From Kiritimatiellales bacterium (GTDB lineage Bacteria; Verrucomicrobiota; Kiritimatiellia; Kiritimatiellales; Tichowtungiaceae): a stretch of 60,134 bases of DNA. Within the stretch, counting starts at the first letter, position 1; every line of letters starts with the position of its first letter. The position numbers and the translations under genes are program-made. Of the stretch, positions 26,041 to 35,181 are shown piece after piece. Below the pieces are notes generated by a model, which made no database searches, was not told the origin of the DNA, and worked only from the letters and a program-made list of their open reading frames with translations. The DNA is taken from positions 1 to 60,134 of the forward strand of contig JBBADV010000014.1 of NCBI GenBank assembly GCA_041656295.1, given 5' to 3'.

Positions 26041-28890
26041 ATGACCACACAACCGGAACAGATTTTAGAGGACGGGCTGGTTCGGAAGCTGGTTGAAGCG
26101 GGCTATGAGCCGGTTGAGGTGCGCGATGAAGCCTCGCTGTTGAAAAATCTGAAAATGCAGCTTGAGGCGCATAATAATGTTGTGTTGAGCGAAGGCGATT
26201 TTCGCCAGATTTTAAACCAGTTGAGCAAGGGGTCGATTTTTGAAAAGGCGAAGACGCTGCGCGACCGGATTGTCTACACGAATGACCGCAATGAGAAGAG
26301 GACGGTTGAACTGCTGGATCAGGATGACTGGTGCAAGAACCGCTTTCAGGTGACGCGGCAGGTGACGGTGGAGGGGCGCTACAAAAACCGGTATGACGTG
26401 ACGATTCTGATTAACGGTCTGCCGCTGGTGCAGATTGAATTAAAGCGGCGCGGGCTGGAATTGAAGGAGGCGTTTAATCAGATTAACCGCTACGAGCGCC
26501 ATTCGTACGGTTGCGGCGAGGGGCTGTTTCAGTACATTCAGATTTTTGTGATCAGCAACGGGGTGAATACGAAGTATTATGCGAACAACCGTGTGGATCA
26601 GCGCAGTTTTAAGCAGACGTTTTACTGGACGGATAAGCAGAATAAGGCGGTGGCACGGCTGTCGGCGTTTGCGGATCAGTTTCTGGAAAAGTGTCATCTG
26701 GCGAAGATGGTGACGCGGTTTCTGGTGCTGAATGAGTCGAAGAAGATGCTGATGGTGATGCGGCCGTATCAGGTGTATGCGACGGAGGCGATTATTGAGA
26801 AGGTGCAGCACGGGCGCGGCTTCGGCTATGTGTGGCATACGACCGGTTCGGGGAAGACACTGACGTCGTTTAAGACGAGTCAGATTCTGACGACCTTTCC
26901 AAAGGTGGATAAGGTGCTGTTTGTGGTGGACCGCAAGGATCTCGATTATCAGACGATCAGGGAGTTTAACAGTTTCAGCCGGGGCAGTATTGACGGGACA
27001 AATGATACGCAGACGCTGGTAAAGCAGTTTACGGATAATACGCGGCTGATTGTGACGACGATTCAAAAGCTGAATACAGCGATTAAAAACAAGCGGTTCA
27101 GTTCGCTGATGGGGCCGCTGCGCAATCAGCGGATTATTTTTATCTTTGACGAATGCCACCGCAGTCAGTTCGGCGATACGCATAAGGCGATTAAGCAGTT
27201 TTTTACGCGCTGCCAGATGTTCGGTTTTACCGGCACGCCGATTTTTGTAGAGAACAGAATGAGCGCTGAAGTCGGACGGCAGACGACGAAGGATCTGTTT
27301 GAGGAGCGGCTGCACAGCTATGTGATTACCGATGCAATCCGCGATGAGAATGTGCTGAAGTTTTCGGTGGAATACATGAAGACGTTCCGGCAGCGGAACG
27401 GTGACATTACGGATGTGGCGGTGGAGGCGATTGACGAGGAAGAGGTTTTCGGCGCGCCGCAGCGGATGGAGGCGATTGTTGAATATATTGCTGAAAATCA
27501 TAGCCGGAAGACGCACAACCGTAAATTTAATGCGATTTTCTCTGTGTCGTCGATTCCGGCGCTGATTAACTATTACGCCGCCTTTGATGCGCTGAAAAAA
27601 TCCGGCGGGCATAATTTGAAGATCGCAGCCATTTTTTCTTATCAGGCGAATGAGGAGGATCAGGACGCCGCCGCGTTTCCGATACAGGATGATGAGACGG
27701 AGCTGCATTTGCTGGAAACCGGCAATGAATACAAAACATCACATTCGCGTGATTCGCTGGAAACATTCATCGGCGATTATAACCGCCTGTTCGGCTCTAA
27801 TTATACGACCCGAGATGCAAATTCTTTTTATAATTATTATAACGATGTCGCCCGCCGGATGAAAGAGGGTCAGATTGATCTCCTGCTGGTGGTGAATATG
27901 TTTCTGACGGGTTTTGACAGCGAACGGCTGAATACACTTTATGTGGATAAAAACCTGAGATACCACGGTTTGATTCAGGCCTTCTCACGCACAAACCGCC
28001 TGTGTAAGGAGCTGAAATCGCAGGGCAATATCGTCTGCTTCCGCAACCTGAAACAGCATGCGGATGACGCCGTCCGGCTCTTTGCGGATAATAACCCGCC
28101 GGAAACAATTTTTATTGATCCGTATGAAGAGTACGTGAGGCGGTTTAATGAGGCATATATACAACTGATCCACGTTGCGCCGTCGGTGAACAGCGTTTCT
28201 CAACTGCAGGATGAGGAGCAGGAGCTGGAGTTTATTAAAATATTCCGGACGCTGATCCGCCTGCTGAATATTTTAAAAAGCTTCACCCAGTTTACCTTTG
28301 ATGATCTGTCGATGACGGCGCAGCTGTTTGAGGATTATAAGAGCAAATATCTCGATCTGCATGACAAGGTGACGCTGGCGCTGCAAAAAGAAAAGGTGTC
28401 GATCCTGCAGGATATTGATTTTGAGCTGGAACTGATCCATCGCGATGAGATTAATGTGGCCTATATCCTGCGGCTGCTGGCGGAACTGAAAGAGGCGCCG
28501 GTGGTTGAACAGGCGGAGAAAAAACAGAAGATTCTGGAACTGCTGAACAGCGAGGCGGAACTGCGCAGTAAACGCGAACTGATCGAACGCTTTATTGAGA
28601 AAAATCTGCCGCAGATCGGCGATCCGTCCGAGATTCCGGAAGCGTTTGAAGTTTACTGGGAAAGAGAACAGGCGCGCGCATTTGAAAAACTCGCCGGCGA
28701 TGAAAATTTAAACACTGAAAAACTCGATAAAATTATTAGCGATTATCTCTTTACCGGCAAGAGCCCACTGCGCGACGAGATTGTTGAAATGATGAAAACC
28801 AGGCCCGGCCTGCGCGACCGCGCGAAAACCGCCACGCGCATTCTGGATAAAATTTTTAGTTTTATTGAGACCTTTTTAACCGGGGTTTAA
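26041..28890 (+). CDS. hsdR: Type I restriction-modification system, restriction subunit HsdR
   Basis: 949 residues from the ATG at 26041. An alternative TTG at 26011 has no ribosome site. The N-terminal PD-(D/E)xK nuclease domain includes YDVTILINGLPLVQIELKRRG (about residues 120-140), with the E-x-K pair. Two RecA-like motor domains follow: Walker A TTGSGKT (about 269), DECHRSQFG (about 369), FGFTGTPIF, and LLVVNMFLTGFDS with QAFSRTNR in the second. The C-terminal helical domain binds the methylase. It moves DNA and cuts at a distance when the target is unmethylated. All core residues appear intact, so the system should be active. Confidence 0.96.
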   Translation: MTTQPEQILEDGLVRKLVEAGYEPVEVRDEASLLKNLKMQLEAHNNVVLSEGDFRQILNQLSKGSIFEKAKTLRDRIVYTNDRNEKRTVELLDQDDWCKNRFQVTRQVTVEGRYKNRYDVTILINGLPLVQIELKRRGLELKEAFNQINRYERHSYGCGEGLFQYIQIFVISNGVNTKYYANNRVDQRSFKQTFYWTDKQNKAVARLSAFADQFLEKCHLAKMVTRFLVLNESKKMLMVMRPYQVYATEAIIEKVQHGRGFGYVWHTTGSGKTLTSFKTSQILTTFPKVDKVLFVVDRKDLDYQTIREFNSFSRGSIDGTNDTQTLVKQFTDNTRLIVTTIQKLNTAIKNKRFSSLMGPLRNQRIIFIFDECHRSQFGDTHKAIKQFFTRCQMFGFTGTPIFVENRMSAEVGRQTTKDLFEERLHSYVITDAIRDENVLKFSVEYMKTFRQRNGDITDVAVEAIDEEEVFGAPQRMEAIVEYIAENHSRKTHNRKFNAIFSVSSIPALINYYAAFDALKKSGGHNLKIAAIFSYQANEEDQDAAAFPIQDDETELHLLETGNEYKTSHSRDSLETFIGDYNRLFGSNYTTRDANSFYNYYNDVARRMKEGQIDLLLVVNMFLTGFDSERLNTLYVDKNLRYHGLIQAFSRTNRLCKELKSQGNIVCFRNLKQHADDAVRLFADNNPPETIFIDPYEEYVRRFNEAYIQLIHVAPSVNSVSQLQDEEQELEFIKIFRTLIRLLNILKSFTQFTFDDLSMTAQLFEDYKSKYLDLHDKVTLALQKEKVSILQDIDFELELIHRDEINVAYILRLLAELKEAPVVEQAEKKQKILELLNSEAELRSKRELIERFIEKNLPQIGDPSEIPEAFEVYWEREQARAFEKLAGDENLNTEKLDKIISDYLFTGKSPLRDEIVEMMKTRPGLRDRAKTATRILDKIFSFIETFLTGV

Positions 28891-28893
28891 ACA

Positions 28894-29287
28894 ATGAATT
28901 CTGCCGAAAAACAGAATCTGATTATTTATACAACCAAAGGCGGTAAAGCTTCTGTCGCTTTATATGCGCAGGACGGCAATGTTTGGCTGAACCGGAATCA
29001 GTTGGCAGAACTTTTTGCCGCCTCAGTTCCAAACATCAGTATGCATATATCCAACATATTTAAAGATAATGAGTTGGATGAAACTCTAGTTGTTAAGGAT
29101 TTCTTAACAACTGCCCTGGACGGTAGAAACTATCCGTGCGGTGCAACCGAATATGGGGCTGACGTCATGGGAAGGAACTGTTGTTAGCAAGCAAGATATT
29201 ATCATGGCAAAAAATTATTTAACGACGGATGAAATCGAAGAGCTGGCACAGCTTGAACAATTAATTAAAGGGCAAAAACACCAATGA
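28894..29287 (+). pseudogene. RhuM-family gene with internal deletion
   Basis: Starts 4 bp after hsdR. Residues 1-85 are the N-terminus of a virulence RhuM-type protein (LIIYTTKGGKASVALYAQDGNVWLNRNQLAELFAASVPNI, a helix-turn-helix-like part). After DFLTTALDGRNY the frame becomes unrelated and stops at 29187. The family's C-terminal end then appears in another frame (SKQDIIMAKNYLTTDEIEELAQLEQLI, about 29190-29287). Most of the middle, about 150-200 residues by family length, is gone. The remnant's TGA overlaps the ATG of crcB. Confidence 0.75.
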
Positions 29288-29667
29288 AACTAATTCTGTT
29301 TATTGGAATCGGCGGATTTTTCGGCGCGATTGCACGTTACGCACTGAGTTCTGCGACACACGCATTTTTCGGTGGGCGCGCTGCCGGTTTCCCGGTCGGC
29401 ACGCTGGCGGTAAACCTGCTGGGCTGCCTGCTGCTTGGTTTTGCGGTACGCTGTTTGTCTGGCCGGTTCCCGGTGATACGCGAACTGGAGTTGGCTCTGA
29501 CGGTAGGATTTTTCGGCGCGTTCACAACATTCTCAACGTATGCATACGACACACTGCTTTTGGCGGAACAGGGACGGTATGCAGGTATGATTTTAAATCT
29601 GCTGCTGAGTAATGGACTCGGCTTTCTGGCGGTCTGGGGCGGTTGGCGGCTGGGTGCGCTGATGTAA
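29284..29667 (+). CDS. crcB: Fluoride channel CrcB/Fluc
   Basis: 127 residues with four TM helices. Signature stretches are GIGGFFGAIARY (8-19), GTLAVNLLGCLLLG (about 40-53) and TVGFFGAFTTFSTY (about 76-89), the last holding the Phe-box and Thr residues that line the pore. Functions as a dimer in the inner membrane and lets fluoride leave the cell. I see no fluoride riboswitch upstream; instead its start overlaps the rhuM remnant, so it has probably lost or changed its original upstream region. Confidence 0.95.
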   Translation: MKLILFIGIGGFFGAIARYALSSATHAFFGGRAAGFPVGTLAVNLLGCLLLGFAVRCLSGRFPVIRELELALTVGFFGAFTTFSTYAYDTLLLAEQGRYAGMILNLLLSNGLGFLAVWGGWRLGALM

Positions 29668-29806
29668 GTTTTTATAACATAGTTTTTCGGTATGTGCGGA
29701 CGGCGTGTTCAGTCCGGAAGCAATGACGGGTGCGTGAGGTTCTCTGCCGGATTAACTTTTAAATCCGTTTTATCGGCATTTAAAAAAAATCGAAGCGTTT
29801 TAACCA

Positions 29807-29893
29807 TGGTGCTCGGGCAGGGACTCGAACCCTGAAGGCATTGCTGCCACTAGCCCCTCAAGCTAGCGTGTCTACCAATTTCACCACCCGAGC
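29807..29893 (-). tRNA. tRNA-Leu(GAG)
   Basis: On the minus strand, acceptor GCTCGGG (29893-29887) pairs with CCCGAGC (29817-29811), with discriminator A and encoded CCA (29809-29807). The anticodon stem CTAGC/GCTAG encloses TTGAGGG, giving anticodon GAG. The long variable arm is TGGCAGCAATGCCT and the T-arm contains GGTTCGAGTCC. A T-run follows about 20 bp downstream. Confidence 0.96.
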
Positions 29894-30154
29894 ATGAAGC
29901 TAAAGGAAAGCGCAAAACGTAGCGGTTCATCTCCGCCGGAGCAAGCGATATGTTGTCGGTTTTTAATTTTAAATCCGAACAGTGCGCAAACCGGAGTGTT
30001 CAACCGGATTGATCTGCTGTTTGTTTTTTCGCTGTTCTTTTTCCGGCATGTTTTCAGCGTATCCGGATTTTTCGGCAGGGTGTGCCAAAGAAATACGGCA
30101 ATAACAAGAACGGGCAGAACGCGGCGGAGATCAGAAGAATTTTTCCATCACCTT

Positions 30155-30964
30155 TTATTTGCCGAAAATATTTCCAACGCCTTTTTTGATTGAATCGGCG
30201 GCATCTTTGGTTGCATCCACCGCACCTTTGGCCGCGTCTTTCGTGACTTCAGTGGCACTTTTCGCAGCATCAGAAGCGGCGCTGCCGATGTTTTTAGTGA
30301 GATCGCCGGCGGATGCAACCAGTTGTGTGATGGCGTGCGTGACGGAACTGAAAATTTCTTTGGCGGCTTCCACCGGCGTTGCGCCGCCTTTTTCTTTGCC
30401 GATGTCTTTCAGGTGCACCGGCGGCAGCGGCAAGGTTATCCGGCGCCCGCCGGCGGCGGTGATGGACACATTCACTTTTGCACCGTTAAGCTGGAAATCT
30501 TCAATAATCACTTTTTTTGCCGGCGCGGCTTTTTCTGCCGGTGTTTCTGCAGCGGCAGTTTCCTCTGCCGGCACGGTTTCGGGAGATGCAAGATGATCCT
30601 GAATCGCGCTCAGATTGCTTCCGCGCAGCGCGCGTTCATAGGTAACACCCGGTTCGCGGATCAGAATTTCTTTAATAACGATAGTATCGCTGAAGAGTGA
30701 TTTGGTGCAAAGATTGATTTTAAATTCGCCGAGTTCCATCGCACTCGGTGTGTTGAATCCTGCCGGGTTGCCGACGACGAGGCCTTTCAGGTTCACGGTG
30801 CCGGTGAACGGATTAATTGAAACGCTGTGCAGTTCAATCGGTACACCGATAATTTTCGGTCCGACAGTTGTTACGCCGGTTTTAATGATGGTTCCGAGCA
30901 ACAGCAGTACGGCAGCAATCAGAACGACGAGAATGATACCGGTGATAGCCAGAATTTTTTTCAT
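30155..30964 (-). CDS. AsmA-like membrane-anchored protein (paralogue 1)
   Basis: 269 residues. One N-terminal TM helix (about 4-26) leads into an AsmA/DUF748-like beta-rich domain with SVSINPFTGTVNLKGLVVGNP and LFSDTIVIKEILIREPGVTYE. The C-terminal third is Ala/Lys/Asp-rich and helical (SAASDAAKSATEVTKDAAKG), with LEA-like spacing, and ends IKKGVGNIFGK. The next gene upstream is a paralogue with the same plan. Probably periplasmic, near the inner membrane. AsmA relatives act in envelope lipid transport, but no specific role can be assigned. Confidence 0.72.
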   Translation of the reverse strand: MKKILAITGIILVVLIAAVLLLLGTIIKTGVTTVGPKIIGVPIELHSVSINPFTGTVNLKGLVVGNPAGFNTPSAMELGEFKINLCTKSLFSDTIVIKEILIREPGVTYERALRGSNLSAIQDHLASPETVPAEETAAAETPAEKAAPAKKVIIEDFQLNGAKVNVSITAAGGRRITLPLPPVHLKDIGKEKGGATPVEAAKEIFSSVTHAITQLVASAGDLTKNIGSAASDAAKSATEVTKDAAKGAVDATKDAADSIKKGVGNIFGK

Positions 30965-30994
30965 ATGAACTCCTTAATGATATCTCCGGATACT

Positions 30995-31741
30995 CTATTC
31001 TCCGGAGAAAAAGTTTCCAATTTCTTTTTTGATTGTTCCGGCGGCATCTTTTGCTGACTGCCCCGCTGACGAAGCCGCATCCGTTGCGGCATTCCCGATG
31101 GAAGTGAAAATACTTGCCGCCGCTTCCACCGGTGTTTTGTAATCGCTTCCGCCAATATCCTGAAAAGTAATTGTCCGGCGCGGCAGTACCAGATGGGAAT
31201 CGGTGGAGCGTGTTGTAACGTGCACCGCCGCTTGATCAAGCACTACATTGCGAATGATAATCCGTTTCGATACCGCGCCGGTTTTTCCTGATTCTTTTAT
31301 GGATTGCTTGAGATTGTCCTGCAGTGCGCTCAGATTGCTTGACCAGAGCGATTTTTCGTATGTGATTTCGGGGCGGAATGAATAGATTTTTTTTACAACG
31401 ATGGTATCGGCAAGAAATGATGTGACAGCAAAATGAGCTCTTAAATGTCCAAATTTCATTGCCGGCCCGGAACTGTAGTCCTCTGGATTTTGAATTGTTA
31501 ATCCATAAAGATGCACGGTGGCAGTGAACGGATTTATGAGGACAAATCTCAAGCCGACGTTTGTGTTGAGCCATTTCGGCCCCGCCTTTCCGGCGGCAAT
31601 ATGAATGGCAATTCCTGAAACCGGCAGTGCAGCAGCCAGCAGCAGCATCAGCACAGAATAGATATGGAACCGGATATTTTTCTTGACGGATTGCTTCCCT
31701 TTTACCGGTGAAGTTTTTTTCCACTGTTTCTTTTTTGTCAT
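30995..31741 (-). CDS. AsmA-like membrane-anchored protein (paralogue 2)
   Basis: 248 residues from the ATG at 31741. It has a basic N-terminus, a TM helix (about 27-47), then the shared features VLINPFTATVHLYGLTIQNP, FLADTIVVKKI...PEITYEKSL.SSNLSALQDNL and the C-terminal helical end IKKEIGNFFSGE. The start codon directly follows the T-run of the terminator at 31746-31770 and has no Shine-Dalgarno sequence. It is 30 bp upstream of paralogue 1, probably the same operon. Confidence 0.72.
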   Translation of the reverse strand: MTKKKQWKKTSPVKGKQSVKKNIRFHIYSVLMLLLAAALPVSGIAIHIAAGKAGPKWLNTNVGLRFVLINPFTATVHLYGLTIQNPEDYSSGPAMKFGHLRAHFAVTSFLADTIVVKKIYSFRPEITYEKSLWSSNLSALQDNLKQSIKESGKTGAVSKRIIIRNVVLDQAAVHVTTRSTDSHLVLPRRTITFQDIGGSDYKTPVEAAASIFTSIGNAATDAASSAGQSAKDAAGTIKKEIGNFFSGE

Positions 31742-31745
31742 AAAC

Positions 31746-31770
31746 AAAAAGCCGGCGCGAAGCCGGCTTT
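31746..31770 (-). terminator. Intrinsic terminator between the lipoprotein and AsmA-like genes
   Basis: On the minus strand, AAGCCGGC and GCCGGCTT around TTCGC, then TTTGTTT. It ends the lipoprotein transcript and reaches to within a few bases of the ATG at 31741. Confidence 0.85.
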
Positions 31771-31791
31771 CAGAGTAGAAGTCCGTTTGAA

Positions 31792-32130
31792 TTAATCACA
31801 GAAATCAAAATAAACCACTTCATTGTTCACGGCGTACAGTTTTCCTTTGTTCAGTACACCGATTTTTTCACGCTGTACATCGCAACGTTCAGCAGCAGTT
31901 TTGGCCGCTTCTTCCGTTGTGGCACGATCGTAATCGTATGCAAACGTCCATGCACCGCTCGGATCAACTGCGCAAACAAAAACCTTTTCGCCCGGCAGAT
32001 CCTTATACCGCAGGAACGGGCCGTTCATTTCTTCCGGCGGCATCAGACGGCAGACTGCATTCTTAGAAGCACAACCGTAAACCAGTAAAAGAGCCGCAAC
32101 TGATAATCCAACTTTAATCAATAACTTCAT
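31792..32130 (-). CDS. Small lipoprotein of unknown function
   Basis: 112 residues from the ATG at 32130, 7 bp after GGAG. The signal peptide ends in LLLVYGC, a lipobox with the acylated Cys near residue 20. The mature part has three further cysteines (AVCRLMPPE, VFVCAVDPSG, ERCDVQRE) and one near the end (YFDFCD), so disulphides are likely. No family recognised. Confidence 0.7.
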   Translation of the reverse strand: MKLLIKVGLSVAALLLVYGCASKNAVCRLMPPEEMNGPFLRYKDLPGEKVFVCAVDPSGAWTFAYDYDRATTEEAAKTAAERCDVQREKIGVLNKGKLYAVNNEVVYFDFCD

Positions 32131-32435
32131 CACACATCTCCTTTAAAAATGATCGCATTAACGTCAAGAAACCTTAAAATCATCTATAAGTCAATAAGAA
32201 ATCAAGTGGTGAATATCTAAATAACTGTTATGAGAAAATTTAAAAACAAAATTATCCCCCGGAATTTTTTAACACATCTCCCCTTGTCCCCGTTTTTAAT
32301 CATTTTTCGGCAATTTCAGCCAAAATATTCTAAAAATTTGCGGTTTTTGCGAGAAACTATCAATTTGCATTTATTATTTGCGATTTTGGCGTTGGCGGCA
32401 TTGCCGGTTTTCTAAACGTTCTTTAATCTAACCTT
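32131..32435. other. AT-rich intergenic region
   Basis: 305 bp without a supported gene. A 61-codon open frame at 32230-32415 lacks a ribosome site and has low-complexity composition. No hairpin or operator stands out. Confidence 0.5.
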
Positions 32436-33350
32436 CTACGCATAACCAAGTTTACGAAGAATCCAAAAATTTTTCCGCCACTCTTTTTCGACTTTGACCC
32501 AAAGTTTGACCTTCACCGGCACGCCGTACATTTCGGAAAGCTCTTGGGCCGCCTGATACTGAACACTTTTCAACAGCCGCCCCTTTTCGCCGATCACAAT
32601 GCCCTTCTGCGAATAGCGCTCTACCAGCACGTCCGCTTCCACCGTCCACTCTTCCGGCGCTTCATGAATGCTTTCAACCCAGATCGCCAGCGCATGCGGC
32701 AGTTCATCATGCAGGCGTTCAAAATATTTTTCACGGATCACATCAGCCATATTCAGCTTACGCGGATAATCCGTTAAAATATCTTCAGGAAAAAGCGGCG
32801 GACCTTCGGGCATGGCGGAAAACAGCGCGGATGTTAACTCCGGCAGCCCGCCGCCGTTCAGCGCCGAACCGGCGATCCATACCGGAGACATCAGGCTGTT
32901 TTTTTCGCCGGCAATGTCGCACCATAGTGTTTTGTATCCCTCTAAATGCTTTGCACCGGCATCGGTTTTATTCAGTAGAATCAAACATGGCACGTCGTCC
33001 TTCATCAACCGGCGCATCCAGCCGTCATCCTCCTGACGCGGTGCAACAGATGCATCAAGCACCAGCAAGACCGCATCGGCGCCGTTTACTGACGCGCGCG
33101 CCATTTTATTCAGGTTCTTGCCCAGTTCGCCTTCTGCCTTATGCACGCCCGGCGTATCCAGAAAAACGAGCTGTCCGCGCGGTTCCGTTAAAATCGCGCG
33201 AATCACATTGCGTGTCGTTTGTGCCGTATCGCTGACGATGCTCACTTTTTCACCGACCAGCGCGTTCAGTAAGGTTGATTTACCGACGTTAGTCCGTCCG
33301 ACTACCGTAATAACACCGGATTTTAAAATTTCATGCTGTATCTCTGTCAT
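32436..33350 (-). CDS. era: GTPase Era
   Basis: 304 residues. G-domain motifs: G1 GRTNVGKS (18-25), switch region TAQTTRN, G3 DTPGVH, G4 NKTD. The C-terminal KH domain carries VIGEKGRLLKSVQYQAAQEL. Acts in 30S ribosome maturation by binding the 3' end of 16S rRNA at the membrane. G1 has Thr where most Era proteins have Pro, a small change. No neighbouring gene shares this role, and it appears to be transcribed alone. Confidence 0.96.
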   Translation of the reverse strand: MTEIQHEILKSGVITVVGRTNVGKSTLLNALVGEKVSIVSDTAQTTRNVIRAILTEPRGQLVFLDTPGVHKAEGELGKNLNKMARASVNGADAVLLVLDASVAPRQEDDGWMRRLMKDDVPCLILLNKTDAGAKHLEGYKTLWCDIAGEKNSLMSPVWIAGSALNGGGLPELTSALFSAMPEGPPLFPEDILTDYPRKLNMADVIREKYFERLHDELPHALAIWVESIHEAPEEWTVEADVLVERYSQKGIVIGEKGRLLKSVQYQAAQELSEMYGVPVKVKLWVKVEKEWRKNFWILRKLGYA

Positions 33351-33758
33351 TCAAAACAACATGCCACGTTGCATCCGCGCCGGACAGTATAAAATCAACG
33401 TACACGAAACTTCTGCACGCAGAACCGCAAAGAAACAAAGGCGGAACGCGACCTCCGGGCGCGTTTGAGCGTTATTGAATGATTCAAATTTATGGCGGCC
33501 AAGGCCCGGCCGCCCTACCCGCCAAAAGCTCTGCGACTTTGCGTGGAAAATTTCTGCGCCAGAGACACAAAGGGGAAAAAGATCGTTAATGTTCAACATT
33601 CAATTCTCAACGCTCAATTTTTTTCTTGAGCACTGACGCAATTAAAATCCGTGTAAATTTTGTATGTCCCGGCAAATTTTTCTCTATCTCTGCCTTGTTT
33701 CCATCCGTTTATATCCGTTCAATCTGCGGTTAATTAAAATAACATAAAATCAATACAC
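33351..33758. other. Repeat-rich intergenic region
   Basis: 408 bp without a gene. It holds a GGCGGCC...GGCCGCC palindrome at about 33494-33520, a relative of the 39-bp repeats near hsdS, and low-complexity phrases (CCGTTTATATCCGTTCAATCTGCGG) of the dispersed kind seen at 4.4, 8.6 and 23.2 kb. Confidence 0.6.
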
Positions 33759-34373
33759 ATGAAACTTCTGCGGCTCTACGAAAAACTGCTGAACGAATAT
33801 GGTACGCAAAACTGGTGGCCGGCGCGCACACGCGCCGAAATGATCGCCGGCGCCATTCTCACGCAAAACACCGCGTGGAAAAATGTCGAGCGCGCCATCA
33901 CAAATCTGCACCGGAACGGCGCACTCAATTTGGGAACGCTCTATAAAATTCCGGTGCCGGAGCTGGCCGAGTGGATTCGGCCCGCCGGATATTTTAATCA
34001 GAAAGCCGGCTGTCTAAAAAATTTTGCATCGTTACTGCATGAAAATTACACTGGTAAACTCGACCGGCTTTTCAAACTTGGAACCGATGAGCTGCGTGCA
34101 GTATTGCTCGCCGTAAAAGGCATCGGCAAAGAAACAGCCGACTGCATTCTGCTCTACGCCGCCAAACGTCCGGTGTTTGTGGTTGATGCTTATACGCGCC
34201 GGTTTCTCGCCGCCCACGGATTTGAAGCCGAATCAAAGCTGCCTTACGATGCCGTCGCCGGAACTTTCACCGCGCAGCTTCCTGAAGATGTTCAGCTTTT
34301 CAACGAATATCATGCGCTTATCGTTCGATGGGGAAAATTTCATTCAAATCACAAAGACAGTCAGTCATGTTAA
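33759..34373 (+). CDS. Endonuclease III-like DNA glycosylase, short form
   Basis: 204 residues. The HhH-GPD core is present: AGAILTQNTAWKNVERAI near the start, then the hairpin LLAVKGIGKETADCILLYA (about 114-132) and VVDAYTRRFLA with the catalytic Asp of the family. After YHALIVRWGKFHS the usual four-cysteine [4Fe-4S] loop is missing: only one Cys remains and the protein ends HKDSQSC. It resembles the COG2231 Nth-like group cut short at the cluster. Whether it still removes damaged bases is uncertain. Confidence 0.82.
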   Translation: MKLLRLYEKLLNEYGTQNWWPARTRAEMIAGAILTQNTAWKNVERAITNLHRNGALNLGTLYKIPVPELAEWIRPAGYFNQKAGCLKNFASLLHENYTGKLDRLFKLGTDELRAVLLAVKGIGKETADCILLYAAKRPVFVVDAYTRRFLAAHGFEAESKLPYDAVAGTFTAQLPEDVQLFNEYHALIVRWGKFHSNHKDSQSC

Positions 34374-34392
34374 ACGAAACTTGAAACGGAAA

Positions 34393-35169
34393 TTATTCAA
34401 CCTGATAGACTTTAACATCGCTGAATAATGCCGTTCGCATATACATTTGGCGCAGTCCAATACGGCCTTCATTCGTATCCGGCAGATCCGGATTGCTCAT
34501 TTTGCAAACAAGCGTCTGCGCCGGATTTTCAACACGCATGAAAATTTCTTTGCCGCATTTGATTACCGTAATGTGATGTTTCACACCCGGTTCAAAAAAA
34601 TCTTGCGGAAAATAGTCCGGGATCAGATCGGTATTTTTCAGTCCGGCACCGGAGAGAATGTAACGCCGGCCGCGAATATACTGCTCGCGCTCAGCGCCGA
34701 AATTCGGAAACGCGGCAAAACTGATATGATAAAGATTCATATGATTAAAATACATTTTCATCGCCGGAATCCGGCGCAGTTCATTCCACTTCGTAATATC
34801 TTTGGCATACGGCCCATCCCCGCTGCCGGTGGCATGAAAATAAAGAATGCTCACGCAGCGCGTTTCAAAATCAAGTTTTGTATAATTAAATTCAATTTTA
34901 ATGTCGCCGGAAAATTCCTGCTTCGTCCACAGAACCATGTGATGTGCATCATTTAAAAACTGCGGGCCGGCAGCCAGTTTCATTCCGTCAGTTGAATTTT
35001 CAACAGACGCAATCTCTCCGTCAAGAAACCACTTGTCATTCCAGTCGCCGGTGCAGTCATCCGCAAACACCTGCACCCACTGCGCATCATTCGCTTGATT
35101 AAATTCCATCGTATTATCGCTGAAAATAACTCCGGCAATCAGCACCAAACAGCAAATAAACCCTTCCAT
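34393..35169 (-). CDS. DUF1961-family secreted protein
   Basis: 258 residues from the second ATG (35169), since the AGGA element directly abuts the first (35175). A signal peptide (MEGFICCLVLIAGVIFS) is followed by a concanavalin/LamG-like beta-sandwich: VFADDCTGDWNDKWFLDGEIASVEN, HMVLWTKQEFSGDIKIEFNYTKLD, LYFHATGSGDGPYAKDITKWN. Family members with this pattern are annotated DUF1961 and occur among carbohydrate-degrading genes. Binding or cleaving a glycan is possible; no catalytic residues are certain. Confidence 0.75.
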   Translation of the reverse strand: MEGFICCLVLIAGVIFSDNTMEFNQANDAQWVQVFADDCTGDWNDKWFLDGEIASVENSTDGMKLAAGPQFLNDAHHMVLWTKQEFSGDIKIEFNYTKLDFETRCVSILYFHATGSGDGPYAKDITKWNELRRIPAMKMYFNHMNLYHISFAAFPNFGAEREQYIRGRRYILSGAGLKNTDLIPDYFPQDFFEPGVKHHITVIKCGKEIFMRVENPAQTLVCKMSNPDLPDTNEGRIGLRQMYMRTALFSDVKVYQVE

Positions 35170-35181
35170 CTTCATTCCTAA

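Noticed and set aside
26440..27708. A 422-codon open frame on the minus strand
   Set aside because: Antisense to hsdR, with low-complexity basic translation and no recognisable domain.
29188..29283. Fluoride riboswitch before crcB
   Set aside because: The sequence upstream of crcB is the coding-like tail of rhuM, and the conserved GGCGATGG...CTGATG aptamer pieces are not present.
32230..32415. 61-codon open frame in the AT-rich gap before era
   Set aside because: No ribosome site and only low-complexity Leu/Phe/Lys content.
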